55,362 bases of DNA from Macrococcus capreoli (GTDB taxonomy: Bacteria > Bacillota > Bacilli > Staphylococcales > Staphylococcaceae), in the NCBI RefSeq assembly GCF_025628935.1, contig NZ_JAOTIS010000015.1, positions 1 to 55,362 on the forward strand, written 5' to 3'. The notes beneath the pieces were generated by a model. It was not told the origin of the DNA. It searched no databases and saw only the letters and a program-made list of their open reading frames with translations. This document shows, piece after piece, positions 16,684-24,167 of this stretch. Made by a program: the position numbers and the translations under genes. Every line of letters starts with the position of its first letter. Positions within the stretch are counted from its first letter, which is position 1.

Positions 16684-16732
16684 AATATTAAATTCATAAA
16701 CAAATGCCCTAATACCATATTATATGCATAAA

Positions 16733-17926
16733 TTATCGCTTCACCTTAAATAGTTCAGACAATGGATTGTATTTACCCTCTATCATATCCAAAAGTAACT
16801 TGCTGCCAAAAGAAGAGTAAACAGTACCGTTCCCACCATAGCCATATAGCCCGTATATTTCTGCATCTCCCTCTAACCTTCCAATAAATGGTTTACCATC
16901 TTTCGTTTCCCCAAATCTTGCTCCATATGCATATTCAATAGTTAGTTCAAGTTCTGGATAAAGCTTATTAAATGCTTTAATCAAACGTTTGCCTTGTTTT
17001 TGTATATGTTTTTCATCGGGGATTTTATCTGTCTTCTCATCTAACCCCCCAATCAAAACTCTATTTCCCGGGACATGTCGAATATAAAGGTAAGGCCTTG
17101 CTGATTCCCAAATCATCGCTTTATCTTTCCAGAATTGGTTCTCATGAATCGGTTCTGTCACAACAGCATAACTTGCGACAAACTCTTCACGATTAATATA
17201 ACGTCTTGTTATTTTATTTTTGGCATAACCTGTTGTCATAACCAGTTTATCTGTTGTAACTGTTTGATTGTTAAATTGGCATCCAACATTTTTATTTCCA
17301 GCTTTATATTTTATAAGTTCAGTATGCTCCAGCACATCAAGATGGAAATGATCATGTGCATATTTTACAATTTCATTTACAAATACATACGGATTAATTT
17401 CAGCATCTTCATGTGTGATTAATGCATTATACTTATCAATTCCATAATCTTCTTTCAATTGTTCTTGCTTAACATAATCAACAGGGAAATCAAAATATCT
17501 TAATGCTTCATATTCATCTTTAATCGTCTTCTTATCACGCTTTGTAGATGCTATAAATAAACTATCACGTTTTATAAAGTTGACACGTGCATCAAGTTTA
17601 TGAGATAACTGCTCGATATCTTCTAGACCTTCTTTACTTGCTTTATAGAAATGATAAGCTTCAAGAGCTCCGAAATCTTTAACACATTCATGTAATAATT
17701 TATCACTCATATATTGCATTAAACCTGTATTCGCTGCACTACTTGCACCACCAATTTCAGCTTTATCGACTAGCAATGTATGATAACCCGCTTCTGCTAC
17801 ACGATATGCAGTTAACGCCCCACTCATTCCACCGCCGATAACCACAACATCATAATGCATATCTATTTCATCTTTATACGTTTTCTTCAAATACGTTTCC
17901 GGCCAATATAACTTCCCATTATGCAT
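16733..17926 (-). CDS. FAD-dependent oxidoreductase (DadA/glycine oxidase type)
   Basis: This 397-aa flavoprotein has the ADP-binding Rossmann motif VVVIGGGMSGALTA at about 26-40 and a second FAD contact near 'GLYGYGGNGTVYSSFGS'. The fold is that of the DAO family (PF01266), which oxidises amines or D-amino acids. A 25-residue leader 'MHNGKLYWPETYLKKTYK' precedes the Rossmann fold and resembles staphylococcal homologues, supporting this start; the ribosome-binding site (AGGGGTG) is only fair. Substrate unknown. Confidence 0.88.
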   Translation of the reverse strand: MHNGKLYWPETYLKKTYKDEIDMHYDVVVIGGGMSGALTAYRVAEAGYHTLLVDKAEIGGASSAANTGLMQYMSDKLLHECVKDFGALEAYHFYKASKEGLEDIEQLSHKLDARVNFIKRDSLFIASTKRDKKTIKDEYEALRYFDFPVDYVKQEQLKEDYGIDKYNALITHEDAEINPYVFVNEIVKYAHDHFHLDVLEHTELIKYKAGNKNVGCQFNNQTVTTDKLVMTTGYAKNKITRRYINREEFVASYAVVTEPIHENQFWKDKAMIWESARPYLYIRHVPGNRVLIGGLDEKTDKIPDEKHIQKQGKRLIKAFNKLYPELELTIEYAYGARFGETKDGKPFIGRLEGDAEIYGLYGYGGNGTVYSSFGSKLLLDMIEGKYNPLSELFKVKR

Positions 17927-18232
17927 GACAGCACCCCTGTTTATTAATTTTTATTAGTCCTCATCTAACGTTTTGCTTTTCACCATACCCGTTTTATGCA
18001 TTTGTAAGCTTTAATTCATATTTATATCATTTAAATACTTATTATATTTGCTATTTCCATTTAACATTGCATATGATTAAACCATAAAGTTAATGCATTT
18101 TGAATATTAAAAACTTGTAATGTAATTTTACCTATACTATACTAGTAAAATGTAAAAATAGAGTTACACATAATAAAGACTTATCAAAATGCCATTTTAC
18201 TTTTTTAATATAACAAAAAGGAGGAAATTAAT
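17927..18232 (+). promoter_or_regulatory. Control region of the YhgE/Pip gene
   Basis: No gene is seen in these 306 bp. A promoter TTGTAA (18115-18120), 17 bp, TATACT (18138-18143) is overlaid by an inverted repeat ATTTTAC (18125-18131) / GTAAAAT (18145-18151). That is a probable repressor site. AAAGGAGG lies just before the TTG start codon. Confidence 0.5.
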
Positions 18233-19681
18233 TTGTTCAAAGACTTTAAAGCATTACTTAGACACCCAGTATTATTCGCTTCACTTATTGTTATATTATT
18301 TTTACCCATAATTTATAGTGCAGTCTTTATTTATTCAATGTGGGATCCTTATGGACAAACAAAAGATCTCCCTATCGCTATTGTCAACAATGATAAAGGG
18401 GCCAAAATTCAAGGTAAAGATGAAAACCTAGGCGATCGTGTTACCGAAAAACTTAAGAAAAATGATGATTTCAAATGGGAATTCGTTGATTCAAAGAAAG
18501 CTAAAAGTGGTATTGAGAAAGGGACCTATTTTGCGGTGATAGAATTCCCTCAAGACTTCTCAGATGATGCTGCAACAATGCTTAACCCAGAACCAAGACA
18601 AATGGAAATGCATGTGAAAACTAACCCTGGATATAGTTATTCTGGTCAAAGTATCGGGGATAAAAGTATTCAGGCTGTTAAAGAAAATATTTCATTATCG
18701 CTACGCGAGTTGTATATGAAGAAAATATTCGGAAATATAAAAAATATGCGTAGCCATTCAGAAGAGCTATCTGTTAATCTAAAAAAAATGCAGCAGGCTG
18801 AAGTTAAATTAGCAAATGGATCAAAACAAGTTGATGGGGGACTAATTCAAACACAATCAATGATGCCACCGTTACAAAACAGTCAATTTTCTCAATTGAT
18901 TGCAGGATCCAATCAAATTACAGCTGGTTTAAATGAACTTGCAACAAATACCAATACCATTACGCAAGCAATTGATAAGTCACTTAAACAAACAGACAAT
19001 TTGTCTTTCGATGAAGATAATGCGATTACCATTAGTGATCCTGTACACACTGTTCAACATAATGTTACAGAAGTTAAGAACTATGGACAAAGCTTTGCAC
19101 CATATGTTCTAAGTTTAAGTCTGTATGTCGGTGCCATTGCATTCGTTACGATTTACCCAGTTGATAAAAGGGTTGGAGAATCTAGAAGTGCTGCAAACTG
19201 GTGGCTTAACAAACTAGGTTTAATGATTACACATGGTTTACTTCAAGGGTTGTTACTCTCATTGTTCACGCAATACATTATTGATATTAAAATTGCAGAC
19301 TTTGGATTTTTCACTTTAACGTTAGTCGTATGGTCGATTACTGCTGTTCTCCTTGTTTCATTCTTAGTTGCCGCATTTGGTAACATCGGAAAGTTTCTAG
19401 CCATTATCTTATTAATATTACAACTTGGTTCAAGTGAAGGCACATTTCCAATACAATTAACAAATCACTTCTTCCAAAGTTTACATTGGTTCTCACCTAT
19501 GACTTATGTCATTAAAGCATTAAGAGAATCCATATTCGATTTTGAAGGTAGCATTCCAATTAATGAAGCGATTATCATTGTTGCGATGGTTGGACTAGTC
19601 GCAGGATGTTTACTTTATGTTGCTTACTTAGGTCGATTAAACATTAAGAACTTAAGACTTAATACGCGCGATTTAGATTAA
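18233..19681 (+). CDS. YhgE/Pip-type ABC-2 membrane protein
   Basis: This 482-aa protein starts with TTG behind a strong AAAGGAGG site. It has one N-terminal transmembrane helix (about 15-38), a YhgE/Pip extracytoplasmic domain ('LPIAIVNNDKGAKIQGKDENLGDRV') and a five- to six-helix C-terminal ABC-2 permease-like region (about 290-470). Family members include phage infection protein Pip and relatives of EsaA, usually around 700-1000 aa. Here the central coiled-coil stalk is reduced to a short 'KKMQQAEVKLANGSKQVDGGL' segment. No ATPase gene is adjacent. The role is unknown; lipid or drug export is inferred for some relatives. Confidence 0.85.
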   Translation: MFKDFKALLRHPVLFASLIVILFLPIIYSAVFIYSMWDPYGQTKDLPIAIVNNDKGAKIQGKDENLGDRVTEKLKKNDDFKWEFVDSKKAKSGIEKGTYFAVIEFPQDFSDDAATMLNPEPRQMEMHVKTNPGYSYSGQSIGDKSIQAVKENISLSLRELYMKKIFGNIKNMRSHSEELSVNLKKMQQAEVKLANGSKQVDGGLIQTQSMMPPLQNSQFSQLIAGSNQITAGLNELATNTNTITQAIDKSLKQTDNLSFDEDNAITISDPVHTVQHNVTEVKNYGQSFAPYVLSLSLYVGAIAFVTIYPVDKRVGESRSAANWWLNKLGLMITHGLLQGLLLSLFTQYIIDIKIADFGFFTLTLVVWSITAVLLVSFLVAAFGNIGKFLAIILLILQLGSSEGTFPIQLTNHFFQSLHWFSPMTYVIKALRESIFDFEGSIPINEAIIIVAMVGLVAGCLLYVAYLGRLNIKNLRLNTRDLD

Positions 19682-19763
19682 ATAAGTTAATTAGTTAGCT
19701 ATATAGATAGAATCGTAAAAGCTATTCAAATACTTCAAAAGTAATATGCAATTCCTACAAAAA

Positions 19764-19806
19764 AACATCCCCTTAAATCATAAAGAAAATTTAAGGGGAT
19801 GTTCTT
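19764..19806. terminator. Strong bidirectional terminator
   Basis: AACATCCCCTTAAAT (19764-19778) pairs perfectly with ATTTAAGGGGATGTT (19789-19803). It can end both the YhgE/Pip transcript and the leftward transcript carrying the two small peptides. Confidence 0.85.
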
Positions 19807-19919
19807 ATGTTATTTTATGGCTTAACGCGAGAACGTTAGCCTATGAGATAAAAGTATAAAGAAAGTTAGATAAAAATAGTGCGTTAGAAAGTGAGTTAGT
19901 TTTAAAAGTAGGTTATAAA

Positions 19920-19997
19920 TTAACCTGCAAATTTAGTGATTGTTTCAGCGATTAAAGTAACGAATTTAACAATTGTATCGATGATATCCGCTAACAT
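19920..19997 (-). CDS. Phenol-soluble modulin / delta-haemolysin-like peptide 1
   Basis: This 25-aa peptide, MLADIIDTIVKF...ETITKFAG, sits behind an ideal ribosome-binding site (AAAGGAGG, 8 bases before ATG). It has no signal peptide. Its charges (D4, D7, K11, E18, K22) are spaced to make an amphipathic helix, with net charge about -1. The pattern D-I-I-x-T-I and T-x-x-K-F matches S. aureus delta-toxin and PSM-alpha peptides. Such peptides are surfactant-like, membrane-active and are exported by Pmt-type ABC transporters. It lies downstream of a second such peptide on the same presumed transcript. Confidence 0.85.
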   Translation of the reverse strand: MLADIIDTIVKFVTLIAETITKFAG

Positions 19998-20031
19998 ATT
20001 AAATTCCTCCTTTCAAAATAATCATTTTTAA

Positions 20032-20106
20032 TTAAGAGAATTTTGCAACTGTGTCAATGATAAACGTGATAACTTTAATAATACCTTGGATAATTTCAAG
20101 AATCAT
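20032..20106 (-). CDS. Phenol-soluble modulin / delta-haemolysin-like peptide 2
   Basis: This 24-aa peptide, MILEIIQGII...IIDTVAKFS, sits behind GGAGG. The C-terminal 'IIDTV-x-KF' is the same as in S. aureus delta-haemolysin ('IIDTVNKF'), and the N-terminal acidic-I-I start matches too. It is an uncharged-overall amphipathic helix (E4, K11, D18, K22) without a signal peptide. It is the first cistron of the transcript divergent from agrB, in the position of hld. Export without a leader and surfactant or cytolytic activity are family knowledge, not shown here. Confidence 0.88.
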   Translation of the reverse strand: MILEIIQGIIKVITFIIDTVAKFS

Positions 20107-20321
20107 TTTCTGTTCCTCCTTCGTATCGTTAACTTACTTATATTATAAAAAACGATGAAATATTATAGTTTTATACTGCATAATATACTGAAATTTATTC
20201 TCAAATGCGTTATTTGTAAAATATTTGATGGCACTTAGGAAGAAAAATCATACAAATTCGAATGATTTATTATTTAATACGCAATAAAATCTTAAAATAC
20301 TTATATGAGGAGATGGAATAA
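20107..20321. promoter_or_regulatory. Divergent agr promoter region (P2/P3-like)
   Basis: The 215 bp separate the leftward small-peptide transcript from rightward agrB. The leftward promoter has a TATAAT -10 box (minus strand, 20142-20147) but no -35 match (AACTAT), as expected for an activator-dependent promoter. Upstream of it TATACTG occurs twice (20172-20178 and 20184-20190) with a 12-bp period. I could not find clear copies of the S. aureus AgrA box ACAGTTAAG, so the AgrA sites remain to be located. The agrB ribosome-binding site is GAGGAGA. Confidence 0.55.
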
Positions 20322-20855
20322 ATGTTATCGCGAAAACCTTACAATCCTTTGTCTGAAATCGATCGTTTAAAATTTAAACGTGGTTTACAAGTGATTCGTA
20401 AAAATCTATTTATTTCATTTACGATTTATTTTACAAGCTTTTGTCTGAACATATTATTACAAGTTTTTGTTGTCCACTGTTGTTATTTTATGATTCGCTA
20501 TTTCAGCTTTGGAGCACATATAAAAAATTTCTATTTATGTATGTTGCAAAGCTTAGTGACTTTCGTAATCATACCGTATTGTTTATTACATATGGTAGCT
20601 TCCATCAACTTCACCATACCTGGTATGATTGCAGCAATTTTAATTATAGTGTTGGGACCACAACCAACAAAGGCGCAGCCTATTCACCACTATATGATGA
20701 CTGCCCTTCATATTAAAACTGCAATCATCACGTTAGTGTTATTAAGTACTGCATTACTGATTGATGCACCATACAGTATGCTGATACATTATGGTATAAT
20801 TACACAAAGCATCACGTTATTAATTACTTATATGAGGAGGAAATATGATGCATAA
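20322..20855 (+). CDS. agrB: AgrB, autoinducing-peptide processing protease
   Basis: This 177-aa membrane cysteine protease cuts the AgrD C-terminal tail and forms the thiolactone. The catalytic pair is visible as H66 and C73 in 'RYFSFGAHIKNFYLC', with the same 7-residue spacing as H77/C84 of S. aureus AgrB. About four to six hydrophobic segments follow. It is slightly shorter than the 185-190 aa of most staphylococci. The stop overlaps agrD by 11 bases, so the two are co-translated. Confidence 0.93.
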   Translation: MLSRKPYNPLSEIDRLKFKRGLQVIRKNLFISFTIYFTSFCLNILLQVFVVHCCYFMIRYFSFGAHIKNFYLCMLQSLVTFVIIPYCLLHMVASINFTIPGMIAAILIIVLGPQPTKAQPIHHYMMTALHIKTAIITLVLLSTALLIDAPYSMLIHYGIITQSITLLITYMRRKYDA

Positions 20856-20985
20856 TTTCATTCAGGCCATTATTAACTTTATTATTTTTATTGGAGACAA
20901 GAGTATTGTAAGAAGTTGTTATTTTTATTTCAACGAAGATGAGTTAGACAGCAGACTATTTGAAGATAAAAGAATGCCTCACTAA
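20845..20985 (+). CDS. agrD: AgrD, autoinducing peptide precursor
   Basis: This 46-aa precursor has an N-terminal amphipathic helix (about 1-18, 'NFIQAIINFIIFIGDKS'), then the pheromone region 'IVRSCYFYF' and an acidic tail 'NEDELDSR'. By analogy with staphylococcal AgrD, C25 would form a thiolactone with the carboxyl of F29, giving a five-residue ring C-Y-F-Y-F. AgrB would cut between F29 and N30. The tail keeps the N-E-x-E pattern but lacks the usual P-K-E that follows. The N-terminal cut and thus the exocyclic tail length are unknown. The start has GAGGAGG upstream; the stop overlaps the agrC start (TAATG). Confidence 0.92.
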   Translation: MMHNFIQAIINFIIFIGDKSIVRSCYFYFNEDELDSRLFEDKRMPH

Positions 20986-22301
20986 TGACTGATTTTACGC
21001 CATTAGAATCCATATTTTTTATTGCTTTTCAATGTATATGTTTTAGTATTGCTGCTGCAATGATTGGTAATTTTAAATATAAGAAACAAGATGTGATTCA
21101 ACTCATCTTATTATTTTTCATACCGGCAATCATATTATTTTTCATTTTTAAATCATTAGCGATTATATATTTTATCGTTTACTACATGTTTTTCCACCGC
21201 CATCAATCATGGATATTTAACGGATTAGTTGTACTTGTTACGATATTTATCGCAGTAATTAGTGACCATGTCGCGGCATTGGTCACTATCTTTCTTTTTG
21301 GTGAAAAGTTTTTTTATCATGATGATTACATCTTATATTTTATTACCTTTCTATGTTTAATGATGCTGTTGCCTTGGCTCGTCAGAAAGTTATATGACTA
21401 TATTAAAGACTTTCAAATCCTTTATACAGATAAGAAATTCATTAATCTCCTTGTCAGTTATCTCGCAATATCTATCTTTTTGATATATATTACACGACCT
21501 GATCACGCGCTTAATAAATCGGATTATATTACTTTTGTATCAATTTATATTGCATATTTTGTGATCAGTTTTATCATGATTATTTTACTCGCACGTGCAT
21601 TTTATCAAAAGCTCTTACTTAATATAAAAAATAAAGAGAATCGCGATTATTTTGAGTACACGAAAGAACTTGAACAAACCAATACTGCGATGCGCAAGTT
21701 TAAGCATGATTATGTTAATATATTAACAACAATGTCTGGATACATTTATGAAGATGATATGGAAGGTTTAAGAAATTATTTCGATCAGTACATCGTTCCG
21801 TTAAAAGAGAACATTGATTATCAGCAATATCAACTGTTTGGTATGGATAAAGTGAATATCGTACCTTTAAAAGGTTTGTTAACCACTAAGATTATAGCTA
21901 CACAAGAAGGTAAAATTACTTTAAAGATTGATATTGCAGATGAAATTAATGAAGATGATATTCAAATGGATATTATTGATTATTGTAGAATGATGGGGAT
22001 TGTTTGGGATAATGCGATTGAAGCGTCTGAGGAAGTAGAGAATAGTGAAATTCAAGCTGCATTAATGAAGACGAAAGAAAGCTTAATCTTCGTCATTTCG
22101 AATACGTGCAATCAGTCGATGCCTTCTATCGCTGAACTGTATCAAGAGAATTATTCATCTAAGAGCGGTGAAAGAGGATTAGGTCTTTCTAATTTAAACG
22201 AAATTTCAAAAAAATATTCAAATGTATTTTTGGATACCTCTATTCAAGCGCATACTTTCATCCAGAAAATTGAGATATTATTTAGCTATGAGGAGCCGTA
22301 A
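20985..22301 (+). CDS. agrC: AgrC, receptor histidine kinase for the autoinducing peptide
   Basis: This 438-aa kinase has about six transmembrane helices in residues 1-205, the peptide-binding sensor. The linker coiled coil and the dimerisation domain follow, with H241 in 'KFKHDYVNILTTM', the HPK10-type H-box of AgrC. The GHKL ATPase domain shows 'WDNAIEAS' and 'GERGLGLSNL'. The start overlaps the agrD stop and agrA follows after one base. It phosphorylates AgrA when the cognate peptide accumulates. Confidence 0.95.
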   Translation: MTDFTPLESIFFIAFQCICFSIAAAMIGNFKYKKQDVIQLILLFFIPAIILFFIFKSLAIIYFIVYYMFFHRHQSWIFNGLVVLVTIFIAVISDHVAALVTIFLFGEKFFYHDDYILYFITFLCLMMLLPWLVRKLYDYIKDFQILYTDKKFINLLVSYLAISIFLIYITRPDHALNKSDYITFVSIYIAYFVISFIMIILLARAFYQKLLLNIKNKENRDYFEYTKELEQTNTAMRKFKHDYVNILTTMSGYIYEDDMEGLRNYFDQYIVPLKENIDYQQYQLFGMDKVNIVPLKGLLTTKIIATQEGKITLKIDIADEINEDDIQMDIIDYCRMMGIVWDNAIEASEEVENSEIQAALMKTKESLIFVISNTCNQSMPSIAELYQENYSSKSGERGLGLSNLNEISKKYSNVFLDTSIQAHTFIQKIEILFSYEEP

Positions 22302-22302
22302 A

Positions 22303-23031
22303 ATGAATATTTATATATGTGAAGATTCAATAGAACAACTCAATCATGTAAAGCAGGTTATTTCTAATTACATCATGATTGAACAATTGGATATGACATT
22401 AGCACTTGCAACGACTGATCCATATGAATTGCTGGATAAAGTGAATGCATCGAACGATATAGGTATTTATTTTTTAGATATTGATTTATCTTCAGATATT
22501 AATGGTGTGCAGTTGGCACAAAAAATTCGTGAAAAAGACGCACTCGGTCATATCATATTTATTACGAGCCATAGTGAACTCACATATCTTACATTTAAAT
22601 ATAAAGTTTCGGCACTGGATTTTATTATTAAAGATGATTTAGCAATGCTGGATCATAGTATTAGAGAATGTATTGATGTATGTCAAAGACGTTTAAGTGC
22701 AATTATTGAACGTGATAAAATAGAAAAGCTGGAAATTAAATCTGGAAGTCAGCAACTATTCATTAATTATGATGATATTATTTTCTTTGAATCTTCACCC
22801 AATCCACACCGCATTATTTTACATTTAAAGAATCGACGATTGGAGTTCTACGGGAACTTAAAAGAATATGATGATCTTGATGCGCGTTTCTTTAGATGCC
22901 ATCAATCGTATATTATCAATATAGAACATATTACTTCGATTGATAAAAAAAATCGTCTCGTCCACTTTAACAATGGCGAGACGTGCTATATATCATCACG
23001 AAAGATTAATAAATTACCGACAAGGGAGTGA
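22303..23031 (+). CDS. agrA: AgrA, LytTR-family response regulator
   Basis: This 242-aa regulator has a receiver domain with phospho-acceptor D59 in 'FLDIDLSSDINGVQL', nearly identical to S. aureus. The C-terminal LytTR DNA-binding domain (about 140-240) has 'FFRCHQSYIINIEHI'. The two cysteines, in 'FRCHQ' and 'ETCYISS', correspond to the redox-sensitive pair C199/C228 of S. aureus AgrA. The ATG at 22303 is preferred, with GAGGAG upstream. The regulator should activate both divergent promoters. The stop codon lies in the terminator stem. Confidence 0.95.
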   Translation: MNIYICEDSIEQLNHVKQVISNYIMIEQLDMTLALATTDPYELLDKVNASNDIGIYFLDIDLSSDINGVQLAQKIREKDALGHIIFITSHSELTYLTFKYKVSALDFIIKDDLAMLDHSIRECIDVCQRRLSAIIERDKIEKLEIKSGSQQLFINYDDIIFFESSPNPHRIILHLKNRRLEFYGNLKEYDDLDARFFRCHQSYIINIEHITSIDKKNRLVHFNNGETCYISSRKINKLPTRE

Positions 23032-23053
23032 GACAGTAGTCTTGCTCTTTTTT
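23026..23053 (+). terminator. agrA terminator
   Basis: GAGTGAGAC pairs with GTCTTGCTC (two G-U pairs) across a 4-base loop, followed by seven T residues. It overlaps the agrA stop codon. Confidence 0.8.
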
Positions 23054-23099
23054 ATGGGGAATAGCATTAAACAAGGGCTGAACGCAAGTTCGACAGCCT

Positions 23100-23217
23100 T
23101 AAACGGCATTTTCAATGCAGGTCCTCGTCAAATTTCACCTTTCCTTTCGAAATCAAAGAGCGATTTCTTGAGATTGCTTCCAATTTGTTCGGACCTAAGC
23201 GCATTGAAAATAGCCTC
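23100..23217 (-). repeat. Structured intergenic repeat, single inverted copy
   Basis: Read on the minus strand, this block aligns along its length with the 122-bp tandem repeat at 49321-49564. It shares 'AAGAAATCGCTCTTTGATTTCGA' type sequence (23146-23168) and 'TTTGACGAGG'. Outer arms ATTTTCAATGC and GCATTGAAAAT pair perfectly over 11 bp. Differences between copies in the stems are often compensated. A spurious reading frame crosses it. Confidence 0.8.
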
Positions 23218-23225
23218 TCTCCCAT

Positions 23226-24167
23226 TTAATTCACATCTCTTTTCACAAACGCTACCCAAGCTAATATTAAAAATATTACTATATAAACTGCTGTTACTGT
23301 TGCAGAGAATGAAAACGTCATATCATCTCTAAATGGTCCTATAAAATGAAAATAACGTGATAAATCAGAGTTAGTGAATAATAAATATTTCGACCATTCA
23401 TATTGTGTAATAAACGCTGATACGGTAGAACCCAGGAACATAATAAACATACTCAACCCTATTGCTAAACCGTTATTTCTTAATATACTAGATACCATGA
23501 AACCAAATGTTCCGAGTGAAATAACATGGATTAACTTTAATCCATAAATAAGAAATGTTTCATTCCATAACGTGTTCTTTGCAAAGTGATCCGGTCGTTC
23601 AAACACTAATTCTGGATTAATACTTGTGCTTCCAAAGAAGATTAAGCCAACAATATAAGTAATTGCCAGCAATATCACCATCATAATACCACTAAACAGT
23701 ATCATCGCGATATATTTAGATATGAGTATCACTGTACGGGAAACTGGTCGAATCAACAGTTGCTTAATCGTCCCATATGTAAACTCATTCGCAATACTAC
23801 CACCTGCAACAACAATCGTAATTAGACTGATCAATGCTGTCAGAAAGGCATTATCAATCAAGAAATCTCCTGCCTGATAATGATTGGGTTTCAAATGATG
23901 TTTTAAATAGTAATTGTTCTTTTCAATTCTATGTTTCACGTGAACGGGGTTCGCCTTTTTATCTGCAGCGAGCTTTTTGTTCTGTTCAACGAGCTGCTTT
24001 TCCCAATCTTTTGTGTACGTTGTCTTCGTATCAATCACTTTACTTGATTGCGTTAACATTGCCACACCTACAACCGAAACGAGCACCACAAGAACGATGG
24101 ACCAGATCATTTTTTTAGCGAATATTTTCTTAAGTTCATTACCTACTAAACGATATAATTTAAGCAT
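23226..24167 (-). CDS. ABC-2 type transporter permease
   Basis: This protein of about 313 aa has one N-terminal transmembrane helix (about 17-38), a charged extracytoplasmic segment and five further helices (about 105-310), as in ABC-2 permeases of the BcrB/YhaP group. The start at 24167 overlaps the ATPase gene by 8 bases and has GGTGGTG upstream. It forms a transporter with the ATPase encoded just before it. The substrate is unknown; antimicrobial peptide or lipid export is usual for this class. It is not obviously the four-gene PSM exporter Pmt, although it lies next to the PSM and agr genes. Confidence 0.88.
   Translation of the reverse strand: MLKLYRLVGNELKKIFAKKMIWSIVLVVLVSVVGVAMLTQSSKVIDTKTTYTKDWEKQLVEQNKKLAADKKANPVHVKHRIEKNNYYLKHHLKPNHYQAGDFLIDNAFLTALISLITIVVAGGSIANEFTYGTIKQLLIRPVSRTVILISKYIAMILFSGIMMVILLAITYIVGLIFFGSTSINPELVFERPDHFAKNTLWNETFLIYGLKLIHVISLGTFGFMVSSILRNNGLAIGLSMFIMFLGSTVSAFITQYEWSKYLLFTNSDLSRYFHFIGPFRDDMTFSFSATVTAVYIVIFLILAWVAFVKRDVN

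Larger units (their letters stand above)
19764..20135 (-). ncRNA. Candidate RNAIII-like transcript of the agr locus
   Basis: A leftward transcript starting near 20135 (after the TATAAT at 20142-20147) and ending at the hairpin 19764-19806 would be about 370 nt. It lies divergent from agrB exactly where staphylococcal RNAIII lies, and carries two delta-haemolysin-like peptides instead of one. Its 3' part (19807-19919) has no ORF. That part contains a second hairpin in which GGCTAACG pairs with CGTTAAGCC (19822-19846) and four GTTAG-type repeats on the plus strand. I did not find the unpaired UCCC loops typical of S. aureus RNAIII, so a regulatory RNA role is unproven. Confidence 0.45.

Noticed and set aside
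22940-23332. Plus-strand 130-codon frame over the agrA end and the following repeat
   Set aside because: It overlaps agrA and runs through the structured repeat; its middle ('PRQISPFLSKSKSDF') is the translated repeat, which recurs in reverse frames at 49295-49608.
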